Assembly: GCF_022900255.1 (NCBI RefSeq) | Contig: NZ_JALIRM010000013.1 | Location: 124,001 to 188,000 of the forward strand | Origin: Lederbergia wuyishanensis | GTDB lineage: Bacteria > Bacillota > Bacilli > Bacillales > Bacillaceae_C | Length of the DNA: 64,000 nt | Reading direction: 5' to 3' | Shown: one piece after another, positions 44,485 to 52,306 of the stretch | Position numbering within the stretch: the stretch's first letter is position 1 | How the letters are laid out: each line of letters opens with the position of its first letter | Notes under the pieces: model-generated | The model's database searches: none | Seen by the model: the letters and a program-made list of their open reading frames with translations, nothing else | What the model was told of the DNA's origin: nothing | Translations under genes and position numbers: made by a program

Positions 44485-45030
44485 TCATTTAATAGTTTGA
44501 AAAAGCGGCAGATATTCTAGGTAAAAAATATCCTCTCGATTCTTTGCGTCGCCTTCAGCAAGGATAGCTGCTTTAGCAGCCACAATGGCACCTGCTTCTT
44601 TGACCAATTCTTCAAGTACTCGAAGCGATTCACCCGTACTAATCACATCATCGACTAGCGCTACTCGTTTTCCTTTTATAAACTCAGCATCCGCTCCATC
44701 AAGGCATAGCAGCTGCTCCTTTTGAGTCGTAATGGATGTGACTTTATTAACAAGAGGCATATCCATATAAGGCTTCACATTTTTTCTCGCAACAACATAT
44801 CTGGACATTCCAAGCTGCTTTGAAAGTTCATATACGAATGGAATTCCTTTTGCTTCCGCGGTAACAAGCACATCGACCTCTGGTAATTTTTCTGCCAATA
44901 ATGGTGCTGATTTACTTACAATTTCAGTGTCGCCGAGGATTACAAAGCTTGCTATGCTCAACGTATCAGAAATAGGGATAATGGGTAATTCCCTTGTTAT
45001 GTCTCCAATTTGCAAAGTATATGTTTTCAT
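44485..45030 (-). CDS. Purine-type phosphoribosyltransferase
   Basis: A 181-residue type I phosphoribosyltransferase of the adenine/xanthine class. It has the PRPP motif VALVDDVISTGESL, the flexible-loop region RYVVARKNVKPYMD, and TAEAKGIPFVYELSKQLG near the N-terminus. It is not a typical Xpt or Apt; residues around the base site differ. Start ATG 45030 follows GGAGGG, 13 bases after the permease gene. The operon lies behind a guanine-class riboswitch, so its substrate is probably a guanine- or xanthine-related base. Confidence 0.85.
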   Translation of the reverse strand: MKTYTLQIGDITRELPIIPISDTLSIASFVILGDTEIVSKSAPLLAEKLPEVDVLVTAEAKGIPFVYELSKQLGMSRYVVARKNVKPYMDMPLVNKVTSITTQKEQLLCLDGADAEFIKGKRVALVDDVISTGESLRVLEELVKEAGAIVAAKAAILAEGDAKNREDIFYLEYLPLFQTIK

Positions 45031-45043
45031 TTAGAACCCTCCA

Positions 45044-46120
45044 TTAAAATCCAAATACGTTCATTAAAAATTGAACAACTACACCTGAAAGCATTCCGAG
45101 GAATGGATCTGTAATGGCTGTCACAATCATTGTAATAGCACCTACGATACCTGAGCCCGCTCCTTCACCTGTTAATGCAGTAATCGCATTACCCGGAAGT
45201 GTCACAATAGCACCTAACACAAAAAGGAAACCAGCTATGGAAGCACTCGGTACAAACTTACCGATTTTAGGCAGTAATCCTGTCAATAAAATGACAGCCA
45301 TCAACACCATCATCAATACGCCTGACCAAACAGCATGAGGGGCGCTAGCTGTTGCGGAAATGATGATTTCTACTGGTGCACCGCCGAAGAATGAAGAAAC
45401 CATATCAGCGAAACTACTAATCACTGTCAGAACGTCGACATTGACTGCTTTATTAGCAATTTCTCCGTTGATTTTTCCAAAAGCGATGTTCGCTCCAATA
45501 TTCAAGCAGACCATTGCAAGAGCACCACGTAAAACGCTAGGGTTCATAATCAATTTTTGACGAATAAAGCCATCTTTTATTGATTCCTGCTTCACCATAG
45601 ATTCAATTTTATTTTTTGATAAAAAGTAACGAACGATACTGGATAAAATGACAGAAGCTGTAATGGTATACACCAAATCCTTTGTTGCAAAATAAACGAC
45701 AAGTGCACTCGCCATCGAAGTTATTCCACTAATTTTATCGCTCTTTGCCATGTCCCAAGACACTTTTGAAAGCATAATTCCAACACCGGCCATCATTCCT
45801 GTTGTAATAATAGGCCCAATCCATGTTATCAAAGACTCCAGAAACCCAAAAAGGCCGATTATGAGTAGTATAGCGCCACCAAAAAAGATCATCGATAATC
45901 TTTCACGCATACTTCTACCCATTGTACCAGCCAATGTAATCGTCTCTGCTTGATATGAAATTACTGCAACATTACTAGTTGCTGCATTCCCAACCGCACC
46001 TACTAAAAATGCTGCAGCTGTTGGAATAGTTGCAAAACCAAAAGTCATTGCTAATAAACCTTGTGGCAGTCCATTTAATACTCCACTTAAAGCAGCCAAA
46101 ATATCTTTCCAAATTTCCAT
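45044..46120 (-). CDS. NCS2-like purine permease (short form)
   Basis: A 358-residue membrane protein with about ten helices of the xanthine/uracil permease (NCS2, AzgA-like) type. It has GNAATSNVAVISYQAETITLAGT near helix 1-3, SSFFGGAPVEIIISATAS in the substrate region, and a shortened C-terminus compared with the usual 430 residues. It is cotranscribed with a purine phosphoribosyltransferase, a take-up-and-trap pair. Start ATG 46120 follows AGAGGGG. A guanine-class riboswitch at 46436-46503 lies about 315 bases upstream on the same strand. Confidence 0.82.
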   Translation of the reverse strand: MEIWKDILAALSGVLNGLPQGLLAMTFGFATIPTAAAFLVGAVGNAATSNVAVISYQAETITLAGTMGRSMRERLSMIFFGGAILLIIGLFGFLESLITWIGPIITTGMMAGVGIMLSKVSWDMAKSDKISGITSMASALVVYFATKDLVYTITASVILSSIVRYFLSKNKIESMVKQESIKDGFIRQKLIMNPSVLRGALAMVCLNIGANIAFGKINGEIANKAVNVDVLTVISSFADMVSSFFGGAPVEIIISATASAPHAVWSGVLMMVLMAVILLTGLLPKIGKFVPSASIAGFLFVLGAIVTLPGNAITALTGEGAGSGIVGAITMIVTAITDPFLGMLSGVVVQFLMNVFGF

Positions 46121-46435
46121 GTTGATCCCCTCTCATCACACCATCGCTACGGAATACAACTCATATGAGAAGTATAGTGAATGGGACTTTTAGAAAAGAG
46201 CAAACTTAGTGCTACTAGGCGTATACTACAAGAAAATGGCCAGAGAGAACTGAGAATTAATCAAATCTCTACACAAAATGTAAGTGCAGAGTTCCATATT
46301 TAAGTAGCCTCTTTCTCAGCCCTATACCATTTTTTAAGTAGTTTACTAGTCATTAAGCAAATTTGCTGCTAATCAATAAAAAGTCGTTATAAAAGAAATG
46401 AGAGAACATCTTAATAGATGAAATCATGTCCTTTT

Positions 46436-46503
46436 ATCCATAGTAGAGCAATTATGGTTGCTCCGTAGAAACTCCTGAACCAGATTATCAGGATTATATG
46501 GAT
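46436..46503 (-). ncRNA. Purine riboswitch aptamer, guanine class
   Basis: Read on the minus strand, P1 is ATCCATA / TATGGAT. After ATATAATC comes P2 (CCTGA/TCAGG), then the conserved junction AGTTTCTAC. P3 (GAGCAA/TTGCTC) with loop CCATAAT follows, then ACTATGG. The C in ACTAT is the position that pairs with guanine rather than adenine. It precedes the permease/phosphoribosyltransferase operon. The leader from aptamer to start is about 315 bases, unusually long, and no strong terminator stem is obvious in it (46121-46435), so the expression platform is unclear. Confidence 0.85.
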
Positions 46504-46572
46504 GGGTGTTTGTTGTATTTTTTTTTGGCAAAATAAAAATATCACAAAAAAAAGACATGTACAATCATTTTT

Positions 46573-46604
46573 TTAGGCACCGAATTCATAGATTCGGTGC
46601 CTAA
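46573..46604. terminator. Hairpin downstream of the YhcH-like gene
   Basis: A perfect 13-bp stem TTAGGCACCGAAT / ATTCGGTGCCTAA lies five bases past the stop. The minus strand has A rather than T after it, so it is a strong hairpin but an atypical intrinsic terminator. Confidence 0.5.
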
Positions 46605-46608
46605 GTCT

Positions 46609-47052
46609 TTATTGATATAATATTTTATAAACAACTTTGCTAATATTTTCTTCTACTTCTTTATGAGCACCAACTAAATGTGTATCTTCCGGGAAGCAAA
46701 TGAGAGCATAGCCTTTTTGCAAATAACCGCAAAATTTATTGTCGGATACAACATCTCCAAAGAAAATATCGTTATCAGCGTCATACTCCGTTGTATTCAT
46801 TAATTCTTGAACATTCGCGACTTCCACATATTCTTTTCCATCTAAAACAATATGGATATCAATATAATTCTTGTGTGCCTCATATCTTTTTTCATTCAAA
46901 GAAGTCGTTGTAAATGCAATTTTGTTTTTTTGAAAATCATCTGATTTATTTTCTTCCTCGACACGACCTGCAATAATATCTTGAAGGGCACTATTTAATT
47001 TTTGATTGTTAAAAGTATACTGAGCTAAGTTCTCTAATTTATCGAAAATCAT
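46609..47052 (-). CDS. YhcH/YjgK/YiaL family protein
   Basis: A 147-residue cupin-like protein of the DUF386 (YhcH/YjgK/YiaL) family, whose members act in sialic-acid and other sugar metabolism as putative anomerases. It has FTTTSLNEKRYEAHKNYIDIHIVLDG and CFPEDTHLVGAHKE with the conserved histidines. ATG 47052 follows GAGGAG; the open frame begins 30 bases earlier. It is a single gene with no sugar operon nearby, so its substrate here is unknown. Confidence 0.87.
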   Translation of the reverse strand: MIFDKLENLAQYTFNNQKLNSALQDIIAGRVEEENKSDDFQKNKIAFTTTSLNEKRYEAHKNYIDIHIVLDGKEYVEVANVQELMNTTEYDADNDIFFGDVVSDNKFCGYLQKGYALICFPEDTHLVGAHKEVEENISKVVYKILYQ

Positions 47053-47274
47053 GCAAGCTTTTCTCCTCTGTAATAAAGTCATTTTCTTTTATAATCATAT
47101 CCACTTTGACATAAGATCTAGATATAAAAGAACCTTTTTATTTTATCATCCTGAGGCGGAAAAGGAATAGAGCTAAATCCGTTATACATTTAACAAAATC
47201 ATAACCTCTAATTTTAAATACTATGTACATGTATAGACATTGACACTTCTTGCTATTTTTAATAATCTGTTACT

Positions 47275-47772
47275 CTAACTCTTATCATCAAAAAATATAT
47301 GGTCTAAAGCTATATTTTTTGTAATAGAAAGCACTCCAAAGGAATAATGCTTTTGTCTTCGTTTATCAGTAGGAGAACCAGGATTAAAGATGGTCACATT
47401 GCCTACCTTTTTCATTATTGGAATGTGAGAATGACCAAAAATTAGAAGATCGATTTGTTCATCCTTAAACATTTCTAATGCCCTTTTTTCGGTTGTTTTT
47501 CCTTTTCCATCGCCATGTGTTAATCCGATTGTGTACGATCCAATCTTTATAATCTTCTTTTTTCCGAAGAAATTTTGCAAATCCTCGCTATCGATATTCC
47601 CTGCCACTCCTTCAACTGGAGCATATTGCATCAACTCTTCATGCAAATTCAGCGTTTGCCAATCACCTGCATGAAGAATTAAATCGGTGTTTTTAAGCTC
47701 ATCGACTAGTCTTGTAGGAAGTTTTTTTGCCATCTTTGGCATATGAGTGTCTGCGATAATTACTATTTTCAT
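47275..47772 (-). CDS. YfcE/MJ0936-type metallophosphodiesterase
   Basis: A 165-residue calcineurin-like phosphoesterase. The metal-binding motifs are complete: ADTHMP, HAGDW, GNID, THGDG and GHSHIP. Length and motif order match the YfcE/MJ0936 family, which hydrolyses phosphodiesters with Mn2+ in vitro. The open frame begins at a GTG nine bases upstream inside the ribosome binding site; ATG 47772 is preferred. Single gene; cellular substrate unknown. Confidence 0.9.
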   Translation of the reverse strand: MKIVIIADTHMPKMAKKLPTRLVDELKNTDLILHAGDWQTLNLHEELMQYAPVEGVAGNIDSEDLQNFFGKKKIIKIGSYTIGLTHGDGKGKTTEKRALEMFKDEQIDLLIFGHSHIPIMKKVGNVTIFNPGSPTDKRRQKHYSFGVLSITKNIALDHIFFDDKS

Positions 47773-47845
47773 TCTTTTCACTTCTCTGTTCTTTTTAGTT
47801 TAAAGTACGATTTGTTTGCCTTTGTGGAATACTAACATCACGAAA

Positions 47846-47872
47846 AATCCTTTCCAAGAGGTGGAAAGGATT
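47846..47872 (-). terminator. Terminator of katE
   Basis: Arms AATCCTTTCC and GGAAAGGATT are followed on the minus strand by TTT, ten bases past the katE stop. Confidence 0.82.
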
Positions 47873-47881
47873 CTCTTATTA

Positions 47882-49915
47882 TTAAACGATTTTTCGGTCC
47901 CAGTGGCGATGCATTGTTATTGCTTCAATAAACTTATGAGCAAATTGATGAATATCATTACCAATCACCACTCCTGAACTATTTACCATTTTTTCTTTAA
48001 GGAAATTTTTTCCCTCATGTGTAGTACCTATAGTCTTAAAATGTTTAAAGGCTTCTTCGAGATAATAGGTTACATCCTGATTAAATTTTGCGTTTCCTCC
48101 ATCTCCTCCACCAATATAGATGGCATCCAATAAAACTGGATCAGATGTTAAAAAAGTTTGATCTATCATCAATTCTGTCCCATCAGAAGCCTTTATATTT
48201 CCAAATTTTTCACTTATAATCTGGACTTCAATGCCCTCAGCTTTTAAAGCATTTAAAACAACATGTATGTCAGGTCCATTAAAATCATGCCCAATGATTA
48301 CACCAACTTTACGTGTATAAGGCGTTTTCTTTGTGTTTAATTGGCTTAATGCGGGAGATGACTTTGTTATATTCGATTCCTTAGCCCCTGGTGGTGTTAC
48401 ACCAATCGCATCCGCTACCGCGGCGGCCATCTCAGCGTTAACATTAGAAAACATATCGACTACTTGCTGTCGTACAGATTTACTCATTACTTTTCCTAGT
48501 TCAAATGAGAAGGCATCAATGATATGCATTTGTTCTGGCTGACTCATGCTATTCCAAAACATTGTCGCTTGAGAAAAGTGATCCTTAAAACTATCGCTCC
48601 TTCTCCGCACTTTATGTCCTTCTATTTTTTCCTGATAATGGACAAATCCACCCTCTGCAGCACTTACTGGAGTAGGTGTATTGTTTGCCAATGAATTATT
48701 ATGATAACTCACTTGTCCTTTATTAATCGTTTGGCGTCCGTACCCATCACGCTGATTATTATGGAATGGGCAGACAGGACGATTAATGGGCAATTCATGA
48801 AAATTCGGCCCGCCAAGGCGAATTAATTGTGTATCAGTATAAGAAAATAACCTCCCCTGCAACAAAGGATCGTTAGTAAAGTCAATACCTGGTACGATAT
48901 GACCTGGGTGGAATGCCACTTGTTCTGTTTCCGCAAATACATTATCTACATTGCGGTTCAGTGTCATTTTACCAATGATTTTCACAGGTACATCTTCTTC
49001 CGGCCACAATTTTGTAGGGTCTAGTATATCAAAATCAAATGAAAATTCCTCTTCCTCTTCGATGAGTTGCACGCCTAATTCATATTCAACATATTTACCC
49101 ATTTCAATTGATTCCCACAAGTCACGACGATGAAAATCAGGATCCTTTCCCGATATTTTTTGTGCTTCATCCCACACGAGAGAATGGACACCCAATAGTG
49201 GTTTCCAGTGAAATTTTACAAAGTGAGCTTTTCCTTGATCATTTACAAATCTGAATGTGTGGACACCAAAGCCTTCCATCATTCGAAAGCTTCTTGGTAT
49301 GGCTCGGTCTGACATATGCCACATTACCATGTGGGCAGATTCTTGATTATTCGCTACAAAATCCCAGAACGTATCGTGTGCGGATGCAGCCTGAGGCATT
49401 TCATTATGTGGCTCGGGTTTCACCGCATGGATTAGGTCAGGGAACTTAATTGCATCCTGAATAAAAAAGACCGGAATATTATTACCAACCAGGTCAAAAT
49501 TCCCTTCTTCAGTATAAAATTTTGTTGCGAATCCCCTAACATCTCGTACTGTTTCAGCCGAACCGCGTGAACCGGCCACTGTTGAAAAGCGAACAAATAC
49601 CGGTGTTTTTACCGATGGGTCTTGTAAAAATTTCGCACTTGTATAATCCTTCATAGATTCGTATAATTCAAACTCACCATGAGCAGCAAAACCGCGTGCA
49701 TGAACTACCCGCTCTGGTATTCTTTCGTGGTCAAAGTGTGTTATTTTTTCTCGAAAGTGAAAATCCTCCATTAAAGTTGGACCACGTTCACCTGCTTTTA
49801 AAGAAAATTCATCCTCCGATAATTTTAGCCCTTGATTGGTTGTCATTTCTTTTCCTTGATCATTGGCGCGAAACTGTTCCAATTGCTCCTGTTTCTTGTT
49901 CCCATTTTCTTTCAT
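47882..49915 (-). CDS. katE: Large-subunit catalase (HPII type)
   Basis: A monofunctional haem catalase of 677 residues that degrades hydrogen peroxide. The core shows VHARGFAAHGEFELYE (active-site His), VRFSTVAGSRGSAETVRDVR, FFIQDAIKFPDLIHAVKPEP and the proximal LFSYTDTQLIRLG (haem-ligand Tyr). A C-terminal flavodoxin-like domain (about residues 530-677) is typical of clade 2. ATG 49915 follows GGGAGG; the open frame begins 33 bases earlier. A SigB-type promoter lies upstream, in line with general-stress control of B. subtilis katE. Confidence 0.95.
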   Translation of the reverse strand: MKENGNKKQEQLEQFRANDQGKEMTTNQGLKLSEDEFSLKAGERGPTLMEDFHFREKITHFDHERIPERVVHARGFAAHGEFELYESMKDYTSAKFLQDPSVKTPVFVRFSTVAGSRGSAETVRDVRGFATKFYTEEGNFDLVGNNIPVFFIQDAIKFPDLIHAVKPEPHNEMPQAASAHDTFWDFVANNQESAHMVMWHMSDRAIPRSFRMMEGFGVHTFRFVNDQGKAHFVKFHWKPLLGVHSLVWDEAQKISGKDPDFHRRDLWESIEMGKYVEYELGVQLIEEEEEFSFDFDILDPTKLWPEEDVPVKIIGKMTLNRNVDNVFAETEQVAFHPGHIVPGIDFTNDPLLQGRLFSYTDTQLIRLGGPNFHELPINRPVCPFHNNQRDGYGRQTINKGQVSYHNNSLANNTPTPVSAAEGGFVHYQEKIEGHKVRRRSDSFKDHFSQATMFWNSMSQPEQMHIIDAFSFELGKVMSKSVRQQVVDMFSNVNAEMAAAVADAIGVTPPGAKESNITKSSPALSQLNTKKTPYTRKVGVIIGHDFNGPDIHVVLNALKAEGIEVQIISEKFGNIKASDGTELMIDQTFLTSDPVLLDAIYIGGGDGGNAKFNQDVTYYLEEAFKHFKTIGTTHEGKNFLKEKMVNSSGVVIGNDIHQFAHKFIEAITMHRHWDRKIV

Positions 49916-49960
49916 GATAGACCTCCCAATAGGAATGTATAAAAGCATTACAATTTTCTG

Positions 49961-49985
49961 ATACCCTATTGGAATATGAACAAAC
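49961..49985 (-). promoter_or_regulatory. SigB-type promoter of katE
   Basis: On the minus strand GTTTGT (49985-49980), 13 bases, then GGGTAT (49966-49961). This matches the SigB consensus GTTTaa-N12-15-GGGTAT, and the start lies about 40 bases before the katE ATG. Confidence 0.75.
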
Positions 49986-50100
49986 AGATATTTTTAATTC
50001 TCCGTGCTAAGTGAAAAATCTATACTTTTTACTTATTACCGCTAACCATCTTTTTTACTAATTCCTTATTGCGGTTTGTACATCTATCATTATGTATGTG

Positions 50101-50334
50101 AAGAGAGAATTGCCAATTTATAACCCTAGAGATTGGCCGTTTATATGAGCCATTTTACCTTGGTTAATCGTTTTAATTATTTATACCTTTCATGAGGCAA
50201 ATCGATTGAACTTTATTGCAATTGGAGTATCGATTGAAAAAGAACGGATTACGATACTTCTAACAGCCGTAGCACTAGCTGCATCCCCTGTTTCCTTAAC
50301 GGGTGGAATGGCAATTTATCAGTTTTGTATTTAA
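50101..50334 (+). pseudogene. Remnant of a FecCD-type siderophore permease
   Basis: One plus-strand frame reads DWPFI, a TGA, then AILPWLIVLIIYTFHEANRL, NFIAIGVSIEKERITILLTA and VALAASPVSLTGG, ending at TAA 50332. This is the FecCD family pattern around the helix ending in RLN, the GV-(N/S)V-xxxR turn and the VSxxG segment. The usual GDExAxxLG stretch between RLN and GV is deleted, and a tryptophan codon appears to have become TGA. There are no start, ribosome binding site or other FecCD parts nearby. It is a decayed fragment. Confidence 0.65.
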
Positions 50335-50474
50335 GTTGTAGTATTGTGAAGGCCATGTTTATTTTCTGTTACTGTTGTTAAGCTAGGTTGAAACAATTAA
50401 AAGATGTAGATAAGCGCTCGATGATAGAAATCTAGCTAAAATAACAGTTCATCTACGCAGTTTTAAAGCATAAT

Positions 50475-50507
50475 AAAATGCACTCTTTTATAGGGTGCAT
50501 TTTTTTA
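50475..50507. terminator. Bidirectional terminator
   Basis: Arms AAAATGCACTC and GGGTGCATTTT (one G-T pair), followed by T on the plus strand and T-rich on the minus strand, lie 11 bases past the stop of the HhH gene. Confidence 0.8.
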
Positions 50508-50517
50508 CATTTATTCC

Positions 50518-50727
50518 TTAGCGAAAAGTCCAGCCCTTTTCAGCAAGTGCCTCAAGAATTACTGCAATTGCTTTTGGCCCCATTCCGTGTAATTTTAAAA
50601 GATCAGCCTCATAAACATTTGTTAATTGCTCTAGCTTTTCGTAACCAGCTCCTGCTAGCGCCCGCTTTGCAGGTTTCGATAGTCCCTTCAGCTGGTCAAA
50701 ATCATTTACATTTTTATTTTGCTCCAT
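50518..50727 (-). CDS. Small helix-hairpin-helix protein (RpoA C-terminal domain-like)
   Basis: A 69-residue protein consisting almost entirely of a helix-hairpin-helix fold: LSKPAKRALAGAGYEKLEQL and LKLHGMGPKAIAVILEALAE. It resembles the C-terminal domain of the RNA polymerase alpha subunit and stand-alone DNA-binding relatives. ATG 50727 follows GGTGA; the upstream extension lacks a site. Single gene with its own terminator. Target DNA or partner unknown. Confidence 0.82.
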   Translation of the reverse strand: MEQNKNVNDFDQLKGLSKPAKRALAGAGYEKLEQLTNVYEADLLKLHGMGPKAIAVILEALAEKGWTFR

Positions 50728-50854
50728 ATTGTGTTCACCAACTTTCAATCTACTGCACACATTGTGAGATGATTTACATGAATAAGGGTGTTTCTGTTTA
50801 AATTATATAATCTTTATTTTAATATTTGATATCCGTTTAATTATTCCTCCTTAT

Positions 50855-50897
50855 ATAAGCATAGAACCCGCCGAAAATCGACGAGTTCTATGCTTAT
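50855..50897 (-). terminator. Terminator of the PH/TerB-like operon
   Basis: A perfect 13-bp stem ATAAGCATAGAAC / GTTCTATGCTTAT overlaps the stop codon of the second gene; T-rich sequence follows on the minus strand. Confidence 0.8.
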
Positions 50898-52303
50898 AGT
50901 TGTGCTCGATATATTTCTTCCCAATTATGCAAGAGCGTACTTTCAATCTTTTTATCGCGTTCCGTCTTTGCCTTTACAAAAGAATAGAATGATTTTATAA
51001 GCATCAACAACTCTGCGTAATTAAAAGCAAGTGGGTTCCAACCGTTCAACCACATTTTCATAATATTTGTAGACATCGTTAAGGAATGGGCCACCGTAAG
51101 CATACTATTAAGCTTGTAGTCTCGCTTGAAATCAACATTTGTTTCAGGCTTTGTCATCCATCTATAGCTTCGAACAATCATCTCTACAGAAAGAGGCACT
51201 AGAGACATTACGAGAAAATGATTGAAGTTATATCCTCCAACGGAATACATGCGTTCAGCAAGCTCATTCAGTTTCATGTTTCTCATCGTACCACGGTCAT
51301 TTATTTCAAAAGGTGTGTCTAACGTAATGGCTTGAGTTAGTGAGAAAAATGGAGGTACCACCCCTTTTGGAGTACCGATATCCGTAATAAAATGTGCTAA
51401 TGTTTTTGTAATCGATAAAAATAGATTCGTTCCTACAAAGTTAGGATTATCTAACACAGCCAATTTTCCACTTTGGTCAAACACCGAAATGGTCCCATTC
51501 ATGCAATCTAAAACACCAAAAATAAGTTGTAAAACAGGGTCGTGTCCAGGTGTTTTCAGCCTATGAAGATTGGCATTCATCTTAATAGGTCCTTCTTCAC
51601 TTATAATTCGATCAAAGGACTTTACATTAACGGCATCGTATGGCGTTTTTGCCCAGCTTTCCAAATTTCTAATCGTTGCATTATTTTCTGGATTCAAGTA
51701 AGAATCCATCATTTTGTTAACCCATTTCCCTGCAGGACTCTTCTGAGATTGTGGTACATATTTATCTGCAGCTCTTGCTGGCATTTTGACAACAAGCAAG
51801 TCTACTAAAAAGCCGACGAGGGCAGCTAGTCCAACTATCGTATAATCCCATTTTGTCCAACGGGTATCACCGAACTCTTGGTGAAACTTATTTTCTATTT
51901 CTCTATATTGTTGGGCTGACAACAACTGTTTAATGGGATCAATTGTCAAGTCCAATTCATATTTTGCCATATATGAATCGATGTTTTCCTCGTATTCATC
52001 CCAATTAGTACCAACAACAATCGGAAGCCGCTCAAAGCTTGGCGGTTTTATATTGGCCATTTCATTGCTTGATAATTGGATAGAATTAGATGTTTCCACA
52101 CCTTCTAAATCCAAATCCAACCTATTGATTCCGAGTGAAGCAAAGAGCTGGTTCATTTGCTCATCCGCCTCATCCAGCTTTGTTTTTTGAGCTGCATTTC
52201 CCTCTTTCAATTCACTTCCAACTGCTTGTACATCGCTTAACGTTTTCGATATTCTTTTTATTTGGTCATCTTGGACAAGTAATGCTTTCTCAATTTTTTT
52301 CAT
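50894..52303 (-). CDS. Unrecognised membrane protein with His/Asp motifs (partner of the PH/TerB-like protein)
   Basis: I cannot assign this 469-residue protein to a named family. The N-terminus (1-60) is a charged coiled coil. A membrane helix spans about 155-172 and at least one more about 362-380. Between them lie HRLKTPGHD (H247, H254, D255), D266, and AHFITDIGTP (H304, D308), spaced like a metal-binding hydrolase site of the DUF457/YdjM or HD type. The catalytic reading is inference. ATG 52303 lies three bases past the stop of the upstream gene, whose last codons carry the AAAGGA. The two form one tight operon closed by a terminator. Confidence 0.7.
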   Translation of the reverse strand: MKKIEKALLVQDDQIKRISKTLSDVQAVGSELKEGNAAQKTKLDEADEQMNQLFASLGINRLDLDLEGVETSNSIQLSSNEMANIKPPSFERLPIVVGTNWDEYEENIDSYMAKYELDLTIDPIKQLLSAQQYREIENKFHQEFGDTRWTKWDYTIVGLAALVGFLVDLLVVKMPARAADKYVPQSQKSPAGKWVNKMMDSYLNPENNATIRNLESWAKTPYDAVNVKSFDRIISEEGPIKMNANLHRLKTPGHDPVLQLIFGVLDCMNGTISVFDQSGKLAVLDNPNFVGTNLFLSITKTLAHFITDIGTPKGVVPPFFSLTQAITLDTPFEINDRGTMRNMKLNELAERMYSVGGYNFNHFLVMSLVPLSVEMIVRSYRWMTKPETNVDFKRDYKLNSMLTVAHSLTMSTNIMKMWLNGWNPLAFNYAELLMLIKSFYSFVKAKTERDKKIESTLLHNWEEIYRAQL

Positions 52304-52306
52304 AGA

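Noticed and set aside
46436-46503. TPP riboswitch on the plus strand
   Set aside because: The plus strand has a CCTGAACCAGAT-like stretch, but the CTGAGA core is missing. The minus strand fits a purine aptamer throughout.
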